DNA of 35,103 nucleotides from Alphaproteobacteria bacterium (lineage in GTDB: Bacteria; Pseudomonadota; Alphaproteobacteria; Acetobacterales; Acetobacteraceae): the NCBI GenBank assembly GCA_016869735.1, contig VGDL01000035.1, positions 1 to 35,103 on the forward strand, given 5' to 3'. A program made the translations under genes and the position numbers. This document shows, one piece after another, positions 24,678 through 32,732 of this stretch. Positions within the stretch are counted from its first letter, which is position 1. Each line of letters opens with the position of its first letter. The notes under the pieces were generated by a model. The model saw only the letters and a program-made list of their open reading frames with translations. It was not told where the DNA came from and made no database searches.

Positions 24678-25313
24678 ATGTACAATCCGCCCCTGTTCCG
24701 CGAAGATCGCCCGGAAATCCTGCACGCCATTTTGCGTGAGGCTCGGCTGGCCATACTGATCAGCGCAGGCGCGGATGGCGTACCGGAAGCAACCCATTTG
24801 CCGCTGCAATTCGTGGCCGATGAGGGGCCGCACGGCACGCTTTACGGCCACCTTGCCAAGGCCAATCCGCATTGGCGCGGGCTTGCGACGGCAGGCCAGG
24901 CGCGCGCGATTTTCATGGGGCCAGAGGCTTATGTCTCCCCATCGCTCTACGCCTCCAAAAAGGAACACGGCAAGGTCGTGCCGACCTGGAATTATGTAGC
25001 CGTACATGCCATCGGCGCGGTTGAGGTTTTTGAGGATGCTGCGCGGCTGCATGCGCTGGTGGACCGCCTGACCAATCATCATGAGGCCCCGCGCGCCGCT
25101 CCCTGGGCCGTTGATGATGCGCCGGAGAGCTTCATCGCCTCTCAGCTCAAAGGAATTGTCGGGCTGCGCTTCGAAATCGAAACGCTGATCGGCAAAAGAA
25201 AGCTCAGCCAAAACCGGCCGGAACAGGACAGGCACGGCGTGATGGAAGGGCTGGCAGGCAGTGAGGATGCGCGGGATCGCGATGTGGCGGCGCTGATGCA
25301 GCGCGGCCTTTGA
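24678..25313 (+). CDS. PaiB-family FMN-binding protein (putative transcriptional regulator)
   Basis: A 211-residue member of the PaiB/FMN-binding split-barrel family. MYNPPLF at the N-terminus is the family's typical opening, which fixes the ATG at 24678 rather than a TTG at 24663; TTTGGAGAA lies just upstream. Other conserved parts are ATHLPLQF, GHLAKANPHW, YVSPSLYASKKEHGKVVPTWNY and the C-terminal KGIVGLRFEIE and KLSQNRPEQDR. In Bacillus, PaiB with PaiA affects sporulation and degradative enzymes; in proteobacteria it is mostly a single flavin- or heme-binding protein of unclear function. It ends nine bases from the convergent gene. Confidence 0.88.
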   Translation: MYNPPLFREDRPEILHAILREARLAILISAGADGVPEATHLPLQFVADEGPHGTLYGHLAKANPHWRGLATAGQARAIFMGPEAYVSPSLYASKKEHGKVVPTWNYVAVHAIGAVEVFEDAARLHALVDRLTNHHEAPRAAPWAVDDAPESFIASQLKGIVGLRFEIETLIGKRKLSQNRPEQDRHGVMEGLAGSEDARDRDVAALMQRGL

Positions 25314-25322
25314 CCGCCCCAT

Positions 25323-26093
25323 TCACATCACCGCCTCTGCACCAAACCTTGGAATAAAAACGCGCCCATCGGACCGCATGCCTGGGCTTGGCTGAAGCCC
25401 GGCAGCGGCGCGTGTCACTTCCGCGATCAGCCGCGCCACTTCGCCTTCCAATTCAAACAACCGCCCTGAATCGCCAGGCCGAAAGGACGCGGTGGCACGC
25501 ACGCGCAATTCCTGACCAGCAACGCCCGTTGAACACGCCACATGCAGCGCACCCTGGCCTTGCAGAACAACGCGCCCCGTGACGCAACGCTGCGAAGGCG
25601 CATCGGGAATCCAAACCAGGCGCATGCGCGCCACATCTCCGGGCGCGGAGGCGCGTACCGATGCCTTGCTGGCATGGAAGCCCGCCGCAACCGCCGCCGA
25701 GCCAAAGCCATCCGGCACATCCAGACCGTGATCATTCACCGCAACGGTTGCCCAGCTTCCTTGGCCGGGCATTGTGTAGCGCACATACAATTGGCTCAGC
25801 CCATTGCGCGCAATGGCGGCCTCATCCGGCGGGCCAACAGCGCGCACCCAGGGACCAATGCGGAGCGGCAGCCGCGCCGCCACCGCCTGGATCCTTGCCG
25901 ATGGCACGCCCGGCGCCAATTCAACACCGCCCGGCCCTGGCGGTCCCGGCAGGTAAGTCGGCGGAAGCTGCGCCATCATCACATCCGGCACAGGCACCGA
26001 TGAAACAGGCTGCGCTTCAGGGGGCAATGCCTGCTCGGCGCAGCCTTGCGCCAAGGTAGCGAACAGCACGGCAAGCGCCGCGCGGCGCATCAC
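25323..26093 (-). CDS. Conserved hypothetical exported protein, possible lipoprotein
   Basis: I do not recognise the family. The 256-residue product has a short basic-hydrophobic N-terminus (MMRRAALAVLFATLAQGC) that could be a lipoprotein signal with C18 as the lipidated residue, although AQGC is a weak lipobox. Residues 20-65 are rich in Pro and Gly and probably disordered. After that comes a beta-rich region with two cysteines (RCVTG, VACSTG) that might pair in the periplasm. It is the third gene of a unit with dsbB and coq7, starting within an ATGA overlap with the coq7 stop, so its production is tied to theirs. A link to disulfide formation is possible from this context only. Confidence 0.7.
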   Translation of the reverse strand: MMRRAALAVLFATLAQGCAEQALPPEAQPVSSVPVPDVMMAQLPPTYLPGPPGPGGVELAPGVPSARIQAVAARLPLRIGPWVRAVGPPDEAAIARNGLSQLYVRYTMPGQGSWATVAVNDHGLDVPDGFGSAAVAAGFHASKASVRASAPGDVARMRLVWIPDAPSQRCVTGRVVLQGQGALHVACSTGVAGQELRVRATASFRPGDSGRLFELEGEVARLIAEVTRAAAGLQPSPGMRSDGRVFIPRFGAEAVM

Positions 26094-26644
26094 ACACGCT
26101 CACTGACTTTGATGGCAATCTTGCAACCGGTCTTGATCGCGGCACTCAGCAGCCGATAGGCCGGCGCCTGTTCCGCCTCATGCTCCAACCCCGTATCGCG
26201 ATGTTCCAATTCCTCGGCACGGAAGCGAGCGATATCGGAACGCAGTTCCGCCTCATCATCGCCAAGAATGTCTTCCTGCGCGCGGTAATGCTCATCAATC
26301 GCTTCTTCCACGGCAACCGTGCAGGCCATGGCACCGCGATGGCCAAGCAGCGCAGTCGCCGCCCCAAGCGCAAAGCCTGCCACATGCCAGAAAGGCAGCA
26401 GCGCGGTCGGGCGCACGCGGCGTTCGCCAATCAAGCGGGAAAAGGTGTCCAGATGGACCTGTTCCTGCGCCTTCATATGTTCAATCAGCGGGCCGTATTT
26501 GGTGCGGCCCAGCACGGCCAATTGGCCCTCATAAATGCGCTTGGCGCCATATTCGCCGGCATGGTCCACGCGGATGGTGCGCTCGATCACCTCCCGCGCC
26601 GTTGGGTCGCCAGGCTGGCGGTATTCGGCGGTTTTCTGCGTCAT
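26090..26644 (-). CDS. coq7: Demethoxyubiquinone hydroxylase, COQ7 family
   Basis: Hydroxylates demethoxyubiquinone in ubiquinone synthesis, a di-iron monooxygenase at the membrane surface. The 184-residue length is normal for bacterial COQ7. The six iron ligands can be placed: E31 (DHAGEYGA), E61 and H64 (AQEQVHLDTF), E113 (AVEEAIDEHY), E145 and H148 (EELEHRD). WHVAGFALGAATALLG (86-101) is the hydrophobic membrane-contact helix. The ATG at 26644 overlaps the dsbB stop (ATGA); the frame stays open upstream only as an out-of-frame reading of dsbB. Its presence indicates an aerobic route to ubiquinone using Coq7 rather than UbiF. Confidence 0.94.
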   Translation of the reverse strand: MTQKTAEYRQPGDPTAREVIERTIRVDHAGEYGAKRIYEGQLAVLGRTKYGPLIEHMKAQEQVHLDTFSRLIGERRVRPTALLPFWHVAGFALGAATALLGHRGAMACTVAVEEAIDEHYRAQEDILGDDEAELRSDIARFRAEELEHRDTGLEHEAEQAPAYRLLSAAIKTGCKIAIKVSERV

Positions 26645-27117
26645 GCTCTGGCTCCTTGCCGGGCGAGGCCGAGGGAAAACGCCCCAAGGCCCAAACCATA
26701 CACCATATTCATCGCCGCCATCGAAATGGAAAGACCGGGGATCAGAAAAGCCGGCGCATCGCAGGGCTTGTTCGGGGTGGGGGCCAGGCTTTTCAGCATA
26801 TCTTCGATGCTCATCGCACCGCCCGATGTTGCAGCCTGACAGCCAGCAAGGGGTGAGGGCCAAAAGCCCTGCTCCACCCCCACATGAAACCCACCAATCA
26901 GCCCAGAAGCGATCGCGGCCAAGCCCGCAAGCCCCAGGAGTACAAAGCCATGGCGCGGCAGCACCAGCGCCGTGGCGGCAAAACCCGCAGCCAGCCAATA
27001 GGGCCAGCGCTGCCATAAACAAAGCTCACAAGGCGCCAGCCCCGGCCAGATTTCGCTGGCTTGGGCCAAAAGGGGCGCAGCGGCGGCCATCGCCAGAATG
27101 ATCAAAGCGCGCTTCAT
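26641..27117 (-). CDS. dsbB: Disulfide bond formation protein B (DsbB family)
   Basis: An inner-membrane oxidase that reoxidises DsbA-type proteins and reduces ubiquinone. The 158-residue protein has four hydrophobic helices, the first periplasmic cysteine pair C30-E-L-C33 (APCELCLWQRWPYW) and the second pair C93 and C119 (AGCQA, KPCDAP). The QRWPYW sequence after the first pair is a family signature and near the quinone site. It is the first gene of the dsbB-coq7-hypothetical unit; stop and next start overlap. No dsbA is nearby. GST lies divergently 89 bases away. Confidence 0.93.
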   Translation of the reverse strand: MKRALIILAMAAAAPLLAQASEIWPGLAPCELCLWQRWPYWLAAGFAATALVLPRHGFVLLGLAGLAAIASGLIGGFHVGVEQGFWPSPLAGCQAATSGGAMSIEDMLKSLAPTPNKPCDAPAFLIPGLSISMAAMNMVYGLGLGAFSLGLARQGARA

Positions 27118-27206
27118 GGGAAACAGATTGCGCGCCCGCGCGCCGCTTGCAACTGGACCCGCCCGCCAGGGCGCTTTAAATTGTTCACAGGTAAGGGAGA
27201 ATAGCC

Positions 27207-27833
27207 ATGCGCAAGCTTTGGGGTCGCACCAGTTCCAGCAATGTCATGAAGGTGTTGTGGCTGTTGGAAGAACTCGGCCTTTCCTATGAAAGGATAGATG
27301 CCGGCGGCGCTTTTGGCCGCACCAAGGAACCTGAATACCGTGCCATGAACCCCATGGGCTTGGTGCCGACCTTGCAGGAAGAAGATGGCTGGGCGCTGTG
27401 GGAGAGCAACACGATCTGCCGTTATTTGTGCAATGCCGAAGCGCCTGAAAGCCCGATCTACCCGCGCGATGCACGCCAAAGGGCCGCGGTTGAAACTTGG
27501 ATGGATTGGACGCTGGGCCACCTGACCGCACCGATGGTGACGATCTTTTTCACCCATGTGCGCCTACCGGAACCGGAACGTGACTGGAAGGCAGAAGCCA
27601 AGGCACGCGATGAAGCGGGCAAGCTCTGGGCCATTGTGGACAGGAAGCTGGAAGGCCAGCGTTTCCTTTGCGGCAATGATCTGACGCTGGCGGATATCAC
27701 GCTTGGCTGTTGGGTGCATCGCTGGCATGTGCTGCCAATTGAACGCCCAAGCCTGCCCAATCTGCGCCGGCATTATGATACGCTGCTGACACGCCCTGGC
27801 TTCACCCGCCATGTCGCGCTGCCGCTCGCTTGA
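27207..27833 (+). CDS. Glutathione S-transferase family protein
   Basis: A 208-residue cytosolic GST. The thioredoxin-like N-domain carries WGRTSSSNVMKVLWLLEELG (S9-S11 region as likely catalytic Ser), the cis-Pro motif GLVPTLQEEDG and the glutathione-contact motif WESNTICRYL. The helical C-domain has LTLADITLGCWVHRW, the usual N-capping box region. The overall type is like the theta/beta-type bacterial GSTs. AAGGGAGAA precedes the ATG. It is followed after 13 bases by a cupin gene and then an amino-acid dehydrogenase gene, likely one transcript, which may point to catabolism of a thiol- or ring-containing substrate. Confidence 0.9.
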   Translation: MRKLWGRTSSSNVMKVLWLLEELGLSYERIDAGGAFGRTKEPEYRAMNPMGLVPTLQEEDGWALWESNTICRYLCNAEAPESPIYPRDARQRAAVETWMDWTLGHLTAPMVTIFFTHVRLPEPERDWKAEAKARDEAGKLWAIVDRKLEGQRFLCGNDLTLADITLGCWVHRWHVLPIERPSLPNLRRHYDTLLTRPGFTRHVALPLA

Positions 27834-27846
27834 AGGAGAAAACGCC

Positions 27847-28212
27847 ATGACCACCACGACCAGCCATGCCGAGGGTTCTGAATTCATCCGCGGGCTTCGC
27901 CCGTTTTTCGAATATCGTGACCTTGGCATCAAGGATGCAACCGGCGGCGCCTTTGGCGCGCATGTCATCCGTGCCGTCCCAGGGGCCCATGCCACCGGGC
28001 AATGGCATAACCATAATCTGCAATTCCAGATGTTCTTTGTGCTGAAGGGCTGGGTGCGCTTTGAATATGAGGATATCGGCGTGAAGGAATTCCGCGCCGG
28101 CGATAGCTGCTATCAGCCGCCCTTGGTGAAGCATCGCGAAATCGCCCATTCCGAAGATCTGGAATTGATCGAAATTACCGGCCCGGCGGAATTTGAAACG
28201 AAGGATGTCTGA
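27847..28212 (+). CDS. Small cupin-domain protein
   Basis: A 121-residue single-domain cupin. The metal-binding motif 1 reads H54-N-H56 ... Q60 (WHNHNLQFQ), where the usual Glu is a Gln, and motif 2 supplies H96 (PPLVKHREI). GWVRFEY and FRAGDSCYQPP are typical cupin strands. It may be a small dioxygenase, isomerase or ligand-binding protein; the family is too broad to predict. AAGGAGA lies before the ATG at 27847; an earlier in-frame ATG (27811) falls inside the GST gene and is unlikely. Located between GST and an FAD dehydrogenase. Confidence 0.85.
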   Translation: MTTTTSHAEGSEFIRGLRPFFEYRDLGIKDATGGAFGAHVIRAVPGAHATGQWHNHNLQFQMFFVLKGWVRFEYEDIGVKEFRAGDSCYQPPLVKHREIAHSEDLELIEITGPAEFETKDV

Positions 28213-28250
28213 ACCGCTCCATTAGGGCGCATGAACCAGGAAGAAGCAAA

Positions 28251-29492
28251 ATGTCACGATCCGTGATCGTGCTTGGCGCCGGCATGGTCGGTGTTTCCAT
28301 CGCGCTGCATCTGCAACGCCGTGGCGCTCATGTTGTCTTGCTGGATCGCGCACCGCCAGGGGAAGGTGCGTCCTTCGGCAATGCGGGCCTGATCCAGCGT
28401 GAAGCGGTGCATCCGCATCCCTTCCCGCGCGATATCGCAACCCTGTGGCGCATGGCGCAGAATCGATCGGTGGATGCTTCCTATCATCCTTCCGCCTTGC
28501 TTAAGCTTGCCGCGCCCCTGTTCAAGTATTGGTGGCATTCGGCGCCATCACGCTATCGGCCCATTGCAGAAGCCTATGCACGCCTGATCGTGACCTGCAT
28601 TGATGAACATGTGGCGCTGACGCGCGGGACCGAGGCCGAGGCGCTGCTCCGCCCCATTGGCTGGATGCGGCTTTACAACAATCACACAGCCTTGAACGCT
28701 GCCATTGCTGAAGCCGAAATGCTGAAGCGTGACCATGGCGTGAATTACGCTCTATTGGATGAAGCCGGCATCGCCACCGCTGAGCCACATCTGCTGGTCA
28801 AGCGCCTTGGCGCCATTCATTGGACCGATCCGCTTTCGGTCAGCGACCCGCAAGCGCTGACATTGTTTTATGCGCGGCTTTTCACCGAGGCAGGGGGCCA
28901 AATCCTGCGCGGTGATGCCCTTAGCCTTCAACGCCACGGCGCGGGCTGGCGCGTGCACAGCAGTGATGGCGCGCATGAAGCCGAACAGGTGGTGATTGCA
29001 CTTGGCTCCGCCTCCGCAAAACTGACCCGCCGCTTTGGCTATGCGCCGCCGCTGTTCGGCAAGCGTGGCTATCATCGGCATTACCGCATGCAGGGCAATG
29101 CGGTGCTTAATCACGGCTTTCTGGATGCGGATAGCGGCTTTGTGCTGGTGCCGATGCGCGCTGGTGTCAGGCTGACGACTGGCGCTGAATTCGCGCCCGA
29201 TGACGCACCGAAAACCCCGGTGCAATTGGCCCGTGCTGAACCCCTGGCGCGCAAACTGTTGCCCCTGACGGAAGCGGTGGACGATGACCCATGGCTAGGG
29301 GTGCGGCCCTGCACACCAGACATGCTGCCAATCATCGGCCCGCTGCCCGGCCAGGCCGGCGCCTGGTGCGCTTTTGGTCACGCGCATCAGGGCTTCACCC
29401 TGGGCCCGACCACAGGGCGGTTGATGGCGGAAATGATCATGGGCGAAGCGCCCTTCATTGATCCGAAGCCGTATGATCCAGGGCGGTATTGA
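28251..29492 (+). CDS. FAD-dependent D-amino acid dehydrogenase-like oxidoreductase (DadA/DAO family)
   Basis: A 413-residue DAO-family flavoprotein that oxidises an amine or D-amino acid and passes electrons to the respiratory chain. The N-terminal dinucleotide fold is VIVLGAGMVGVSIALHLQRRG (about 5-25), followed by the DadA-like motif GEGASFGNAGLIQ. The C-terminal FAD segment is GVRPCTPDMLPIIGPLPG ... FGHAHQGFTLGPTTGRLMAEM. AGGAAG lies before the ATG. Deamination of D-amino acids is the usual activity, but some relatives use glycine, hydroxyproline or sarcosine-like amines. It is the last gene of the GST-cupin-dehydrogenase group. Confidence 0.88.
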   Translation: MSRSVIVLGAGMVGVSIALHLQRRGAHVVLLDRAPPGEGASFGNAGLIQREAVHPHPFPRDIATLWRMAQNRSVDASYHPSALLKLAAPLFKYWWHSAPSRYRPIAEAYARLIVTCIDEHVALTRGTEAEALLRPIGWMRLYNNHTALNAAIAEAEMLKRDHGVNYALLDEAGIATAEPHLLVKRLGAIHWTDPLSVSDPQALTLFYARLFTEAGGQILRGDALSLQRHGAGWRVHSSDGAHEAEQVVIALGSASAKLTRRFGYAPPLFGKRGYHRHYRMQGNAVLNHGFLDADSGFVLVPMRAGVRLTTGAEFAPDDAPKTPVQLARAEPLARKLLPLTEAVDDDPWLGVRPCTPDMLPIIGPLPGQAGAWCAFGHAHQGFTLGPTTGRLMAEMIMGEAPFIDPKPYDPGRY

Positions 29493-29568
29493 CCCTTAAC
29501 GCCTTCAAGCTGCGGATTAAATCAGTTATAAGATTACTCGGCAACTCATATCATAATCGGAATATTCG

Positions 29569-30474
29569 ATGATCCCGCTGCCCACGCCTCAGCAGCTCCG
29601 CTATCTGGTGGCCTTGGCGGAATATGAGCATTTCGGCCGCGCCGCTTCGGCATGCGGGGTTACGCAATCCACCCTATCCGCCGGGATGATCGCCCTGGAA
29701 CGCCAATTGGACGCTGCGATCCTTGAACGAGGCGGCGCCAAGAAACCGGTCTTCACGCCACTTGGGGCAGAGCTTATTCAGCGCGCGCGGTCGGCGCTTG
29801 CTGCGCTTAACAGCTGCGTGGAAACGGCGACTGCCGCGCGGGAACCACTTTCGGGGCCCATCAGGCTTGGCGTGATCCCGACCATCAGCCCCTTCCTGCT
29901 GCCGCGCCTAATGCCCCGCCTGCGCGCTGATTTCCCGCGGCTCCGCCCCTGGCTGCGGGAGGATTTGACCGAAAGGCTGGTGGAAGCGCTCGAATCAGGG
30001 CGGCTTGATTTGCTGCTGCTGGCGCTGCCCTGCGATTGCGGTGGGGCGGAAACCCTCGGCATTGCCGAGGATCCATTTCTACTTGCCTGCCCTGCCGATC
30101 ACGCCTTGGCAGAGCGCACGGCCATCGCCCCCCGGGTGCTTACGGATGAAAAGCTCTTGCTGCTGCAGGATGGCCATTGCCTGCGCGACCATGCGCTATC
30201 CGCTTGCGGGCTTTCCGGGGCTTTGACGGCGGAGGAATTTTCCGCAACCTCACTGCATACGCTGGTGCAAATGGCGGCTAGCGGGCTTGGTGTGACGCTG
30301 CTGCCGCGCTTGGCTGTGGCCGGCGGGGTCCTGGCCGGCACTGGGCTGGTAACGCGTCCATTGGAGAATGGCATGAGCCGGCGGATTGGTCTGGCTTGGC
30401 GCGCACGCAGCCCAAGGGCCGAGGAATTTCGCGCCTTGGCACCAGCGATTGCCGCCGTCATGCAGGATTTGTAA
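29569..30474 (+). CDS. oxyR: Hydrogen peroxide-inducible LysR-type regulator OxyR
   Basis: A LysR-type activator of 301 residues. The N-terminal winged helix begins PTPQQLRYLVALAEYEHFGRAA with the recognition helix near 30-50 (VTQSTLSAGMIALERQL). The effector domain contains the peroxide-sensing pair C204 and C213 in DGHCLRDHALSACG, spaced by 9 exactly as C199/C208 of E. coli OxyR, so the call is specific. No catalase or peroxidase gene is beside it in this window. The AT-rich stretch before the ATG holds GAATATTC at 29560-29567, a short palindrome that could be part of an autoregulatory site. A DUF533 gene follows after 22 bases. Confidence 0.93.
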   Translation: MIPLPTPQQLRYLVALAEYEHFGRAASACGVTQSTLSAGMIALERQLDAAILERGGAKKPVFTPLGAELIQRARSALAALNSCVETATAAREPLSGPIRLGVIPTISPFLLPRLMPRLRADFPRLRPWLREDLTERLVEALESGRLDLLLLALPCDCGGAETLGIAEDPFLLACPADHALAERTAIAPRVLTDEKLLLLQDGHCLRDHALSACGLSGALTAEEFSATSLHTLVQMAASGLGVTLLPRLAVAGGVLAGTGLVTRPLENGMSRRIGLAWRARSPRAEEFRALAPAIAAVMQDL

Positions 30475-30496
30475 TGCGATCCTTGAAAGGGAGCGG

Positions 30497-31276
30497 ATGA
30501 TGGCTGGTTTCAACCTTGGCAGTGTGATTGGCGCGGTACTGTCCGGGGCAGCTGGCCAAAGCCGTCGCAGCCCAGCCGGGTATGGCAGGCGCGCGCCCGC
30601 AGGCAATGCGCAGCTTGGCCGCGCTTTGGCGGGGCTGGCTGGGATCGCGATTGAAGCACTGCGGCGCAGCCAGACTGCTCCACCACCGCCCGCCGCACCG
30701 CAGCAAAGGTCGGCACCGCCCAGCAAGGGAAGCGGCTTTGATTGGGCCGGGCCGGCGCGTGAAGGTTCAAAAAGCGCGCCGCCCAGCAAGAAGGCACCAG
30801 GCCAGGGCGGGCCCAAGGATGCGCAGGCCAGCGCTGGCCCTTGGGGCAATGCGCCCAGCGCCGCCAAACCCGCGACCGATCCCTGGGCACCCGTTTCCGC
30901 CACGCCCGAAGCAGAACCCAGCGCCGAAAGCGCCGAGGCACTTCTGATGCTGCGCGCCATGATTGCCGCCGCCAAAGCTGATGGCGCGATTGATGCCGAA
31001 GAACGCGCGCGCATTGCCGCGCAACTGGATGGCGCGGGCCTCAGCCCCGCTGCGCGCGATACGGTATTGGCTGATTTCGACAAACCATTGCCACCGGCAG
31101 CGCTGGCGAAACAGGCGACCGACCCTATGCTGGCCGCGCAGCTTTACGCGGCCGCCGTGGTTGGCGCGGGCAATATCGCAGCGGCAGAGCGGCTTTGGCT
31201 TGATGAATTCGCCAAGGCGCTCAAACTGGATCGCGCCGCGACGGCGGCAATTGAAGCGCGTCTTGTAAAGGACTGA
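30497..31276 (+). CDS. TerB-like/DUF533 family protein
   Basis: A 259-residue protein with three parts: an N-terminal segment (1-45) with glycine/alanine-rich helices, a long Pro/Ala/Ser-rich, probably disordered linker (about 55-145), and a C-terminal helical domain (about 150-255). The C-terminal domain holds the acidic metal-binding signature of the TerB/DUF533 group, seen as LMLRAMIAAAKADGAIDAEERARI. The function of DUF533 (YebE-type) proteins is unknown; TerB relatives are linked to tellurite resistance and envelope stress. The ATG at 30497 follows AAAGGGAG. It lies between oxyR and an acyl-CoA dehydrogenase gene with tight spacing, so it may be co-transcribed with them. Confidence 0.8.
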   Translation: MMAGFNLGSVIGAVLSGAAGQSRRSPAGYGRRAPAGNAQLGRALAGLAGIAIEALRRSQTAPPPPAAPQQRSAPPSKGSGFDWAGPAREGSKSAPPSKKAPGQGGPKDAQASAGPWGNAPSAAKPATDPWAPVSATPEAEPSAESAEALLMLRAMIAAAKADGAIDAEERARIAAQLDGAGLSPAARDTVLADFDKPLPPAALAKQATDPMLAAQLYAAAVVGAGNIAAAERLWLDEFAKALKLDRAATAAIEARLVKD

Positions 31277-31280
31277 ATTG

Positions 31281-32498
31281 ATGGATGGCTTGACCCCAGA
31301 ACAGACAAGGCTGCGCGACCGGGCGCGGGAATTGGCGCGCGAGGCGGCAGCCCAAGCGGCTGAAACGGACCGCTCCGGCGCTTACCCTTGGCCCATGGTG
31401 CAGCGCATGGCGGAAGCAGGCTTCACGGGCCTCACCGTGCCACGCGCATGGGGCGGGCCAGGCGGCGATTACTTCGATGCTGCCCTGGTGATTGAGGAGT
31501 TTTCCAAAGCCTGCGCCGTTTGCGGCCGCATTGCCGTGGAAGCCAATATGGGCGCGATTGGCGCCATCATGGCCTATGGCACGGATGCCCAAAAGCGCAT
31601 CGCCGCCGATCTGGTGCTGGCCGGCGACAAGCCCGCCATTCTGATCACCGAACCGGAAGCCGGCTCAGCGGCCACCGAAATGACCACGTGCGCGGTGCGC
31701 CATGGCGATATTTGGGTGATCAATGGTCGCAAGACCTGGATCACAGGCGGCGGGGTTTCCCGCCTGCATCTGATCTTTGCCCGGGTTATTGAAGATGGGC
31801 GCGACCAGGGGATTGGCGGTTTCCTTGTGGTGCGCCACGGCGATGGCCCGCCGCCTGGGATCAGCTTCAAGCGCATCCCGTCCCTTGGCCTTTGCGGTAT
31901 GCCGGAAGCCGAGACGGAAATCACGGGACTGGAAGTACCCGATAACATGGTGCTGCGCCCGCCCGGCGGTTGGGCGCGCGGCTTTGGCCGACTGATCGAT
32001 GCTTATAATGGTCAGCGCGTGGGGGCGGCGACCGTCGCCTTGGGGCTGGCTGCCGGGGCCTATGATCATGCGCTGGAGCGCGCGGGGACGCGGCGCCAAT
32101 TCGGCCGACCCATTGGCGAATTCCAGGGGCTCGCCTGGATGCTGGCTGATATGTCCATTGAGGTGGAAGCCGCCCGCGCCATGGTGTGGCGCGCGGCGAA
32201 AAGTGCCGGGCCAAATGGCTTTCCAGACCGGCTGGCCGCCGCGCAGGCCAAGGTGCTGGCCGGTGAGATGGCGATCAGGGTCACGAACCAGGCCCTGCAG
32301 GTTTGGGGTGCGGCGGGGTATTCGCGCGACAATCCGATGGAACGCTATCTGCGCGATGCGCGCATGTTCGCCATTGCCGGCGGCACGGCGCAGGTGCTCC
32401 GCACCCAGGTTGCCGAACAAATCATGGGCCGCAAGCTGCCGCAGACCCGCGATGGGTTTCTGCGCATGATGCAAGAGGAACGCCGGGCGGCAGAATAG
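31281..32498 (+). CDS. Acyl-CoA dehydrogenase family protein lacking the usual catalytic glutamate
   Basis: A 405-residue member of the acyl-CoA dehydrogenase fold family, with N-terminal helical, beta-barrel (ILITEPEAGSAATEM, WVINGRKTWITGG) and C-terminal helical FAD domains (RRQFGRPIGEFQGLAWMLADM, NPMERYLRDARMFAIAGGTAQV). FAD and substrate-binding segments look intact. At the position of the base in medium-chain enzymes (motif YEGT) this protein has A-G-G-T, G367 being the residue that would be Glu. The base may come from another helix, as in long-chain or isovaleryl types, or the reaction may differ (for example desulfination). The ATG at 31281 is favoured; GTAAAGGA lies upstream. It follows the DUF533 gene after 4 bases. 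Confidence 0.88.
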   Translation: MDGLTPEQTRLRDRARELAREAAAQAAETDRSGAYPWPMVQRMAEAGFTGLTVPRAWGGPGGDYFDAALVIEEFSKACAVCGRIAVEANMGAIGAIMAYGTDAQKRIAADLVLAGDKPAILITEPEAGSAATEMTTCAVRHGDIWVINGRKTWITGGGVSRLHLIFARVIEDGRDQGIGGFLVVRHGDGPPPGISFKRIPSLGLCGMPEAETEITGLEVPDNMVLRPPGGWARGFGRLIDAYNGQRVGAATVALGLAAGAYDHALERAGTRRQFGRPIGEFQGLAWMLADMSIEVEAARAMVWRAAKSAGPNGFPDRLAAAQAKVLAGEMAIRVTNQALQVWGAAGYSRDNPMERYLRDARMFAIAGGTAQVLRTQVAEQIMGRKLPQTRDGFLRMMQEERRAAE

Positions 32499-32511
32499 AG
32501 GTAGCCATGGG

Positions 32512-32540
32512 TTGACTTCGGCCCCCGCCCCGCTTACTAG
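32512..32540 (+). promoter_or_regulatory. Predicted housekeeping promoter of rpmJ
   Basis: TTGACT (32512-32517) and TACTAG (32535-32540) are separated by 17 bases and lie 24 bases before the rpmJ ATG. This gives a short leader with GAAAGG as ribosome binding site. The match to the sigma-70 consensus is 5/6 at -35 and 4/6 at -10. Confidence 0.65.
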
Positions 32541-32564
32541 CCGCGCCTTCGAAAGGTTTGACCA

Positions 32565-32690
32565 ATGAAAATTCGTAACTCCCTGAAGACCGCCAAGACC
32601 CGTGACAAGAACTGCGTTGTGGTGCGCCGCCGCGGTCGCGTTTACGTGATCAACAAGAAGAATCCTCGGCTGAAGGCCCGCCAGGGCTGA
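32565..32690 (+). CDS. rpmJ: 50S ribosomal protein L36
   Basis: A 41-residue basic protein beginning [16 protein letters not shown] and ending [12 protein letters not shown], the standard L36 of alphaproteobacteria. It binds 23S rRNA in the large subunit. It has a single cysteine (C17) and lacks the Cys-Cys-Cys-His zinc ribbon, so it is the zinc-independent type. It stands alone with its own promoter (32512-32540) and terminator (32733-32753) rather than in a ribosomal operon. GAAAGG at 32551-32556 is the ribosome binding site. Confidence 0.96.
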   Translation: MKIRNSLKTAKTRDKNCVVVRRRGRVYVINKKNPRLKARQG

Positions 32691-32732
32691 GTTCGCGCGG
32701 GCTTCTGCCTGTATCATAGCATCGGGCATATG

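Noticed and set aside
26645-27022. 126-codon extension of the coq7 frame
   Set aside because: It is an alternative-frame reading of dsbB, which has clear cysteine motifs; the ATGA overlap gives a natural start at 26644.
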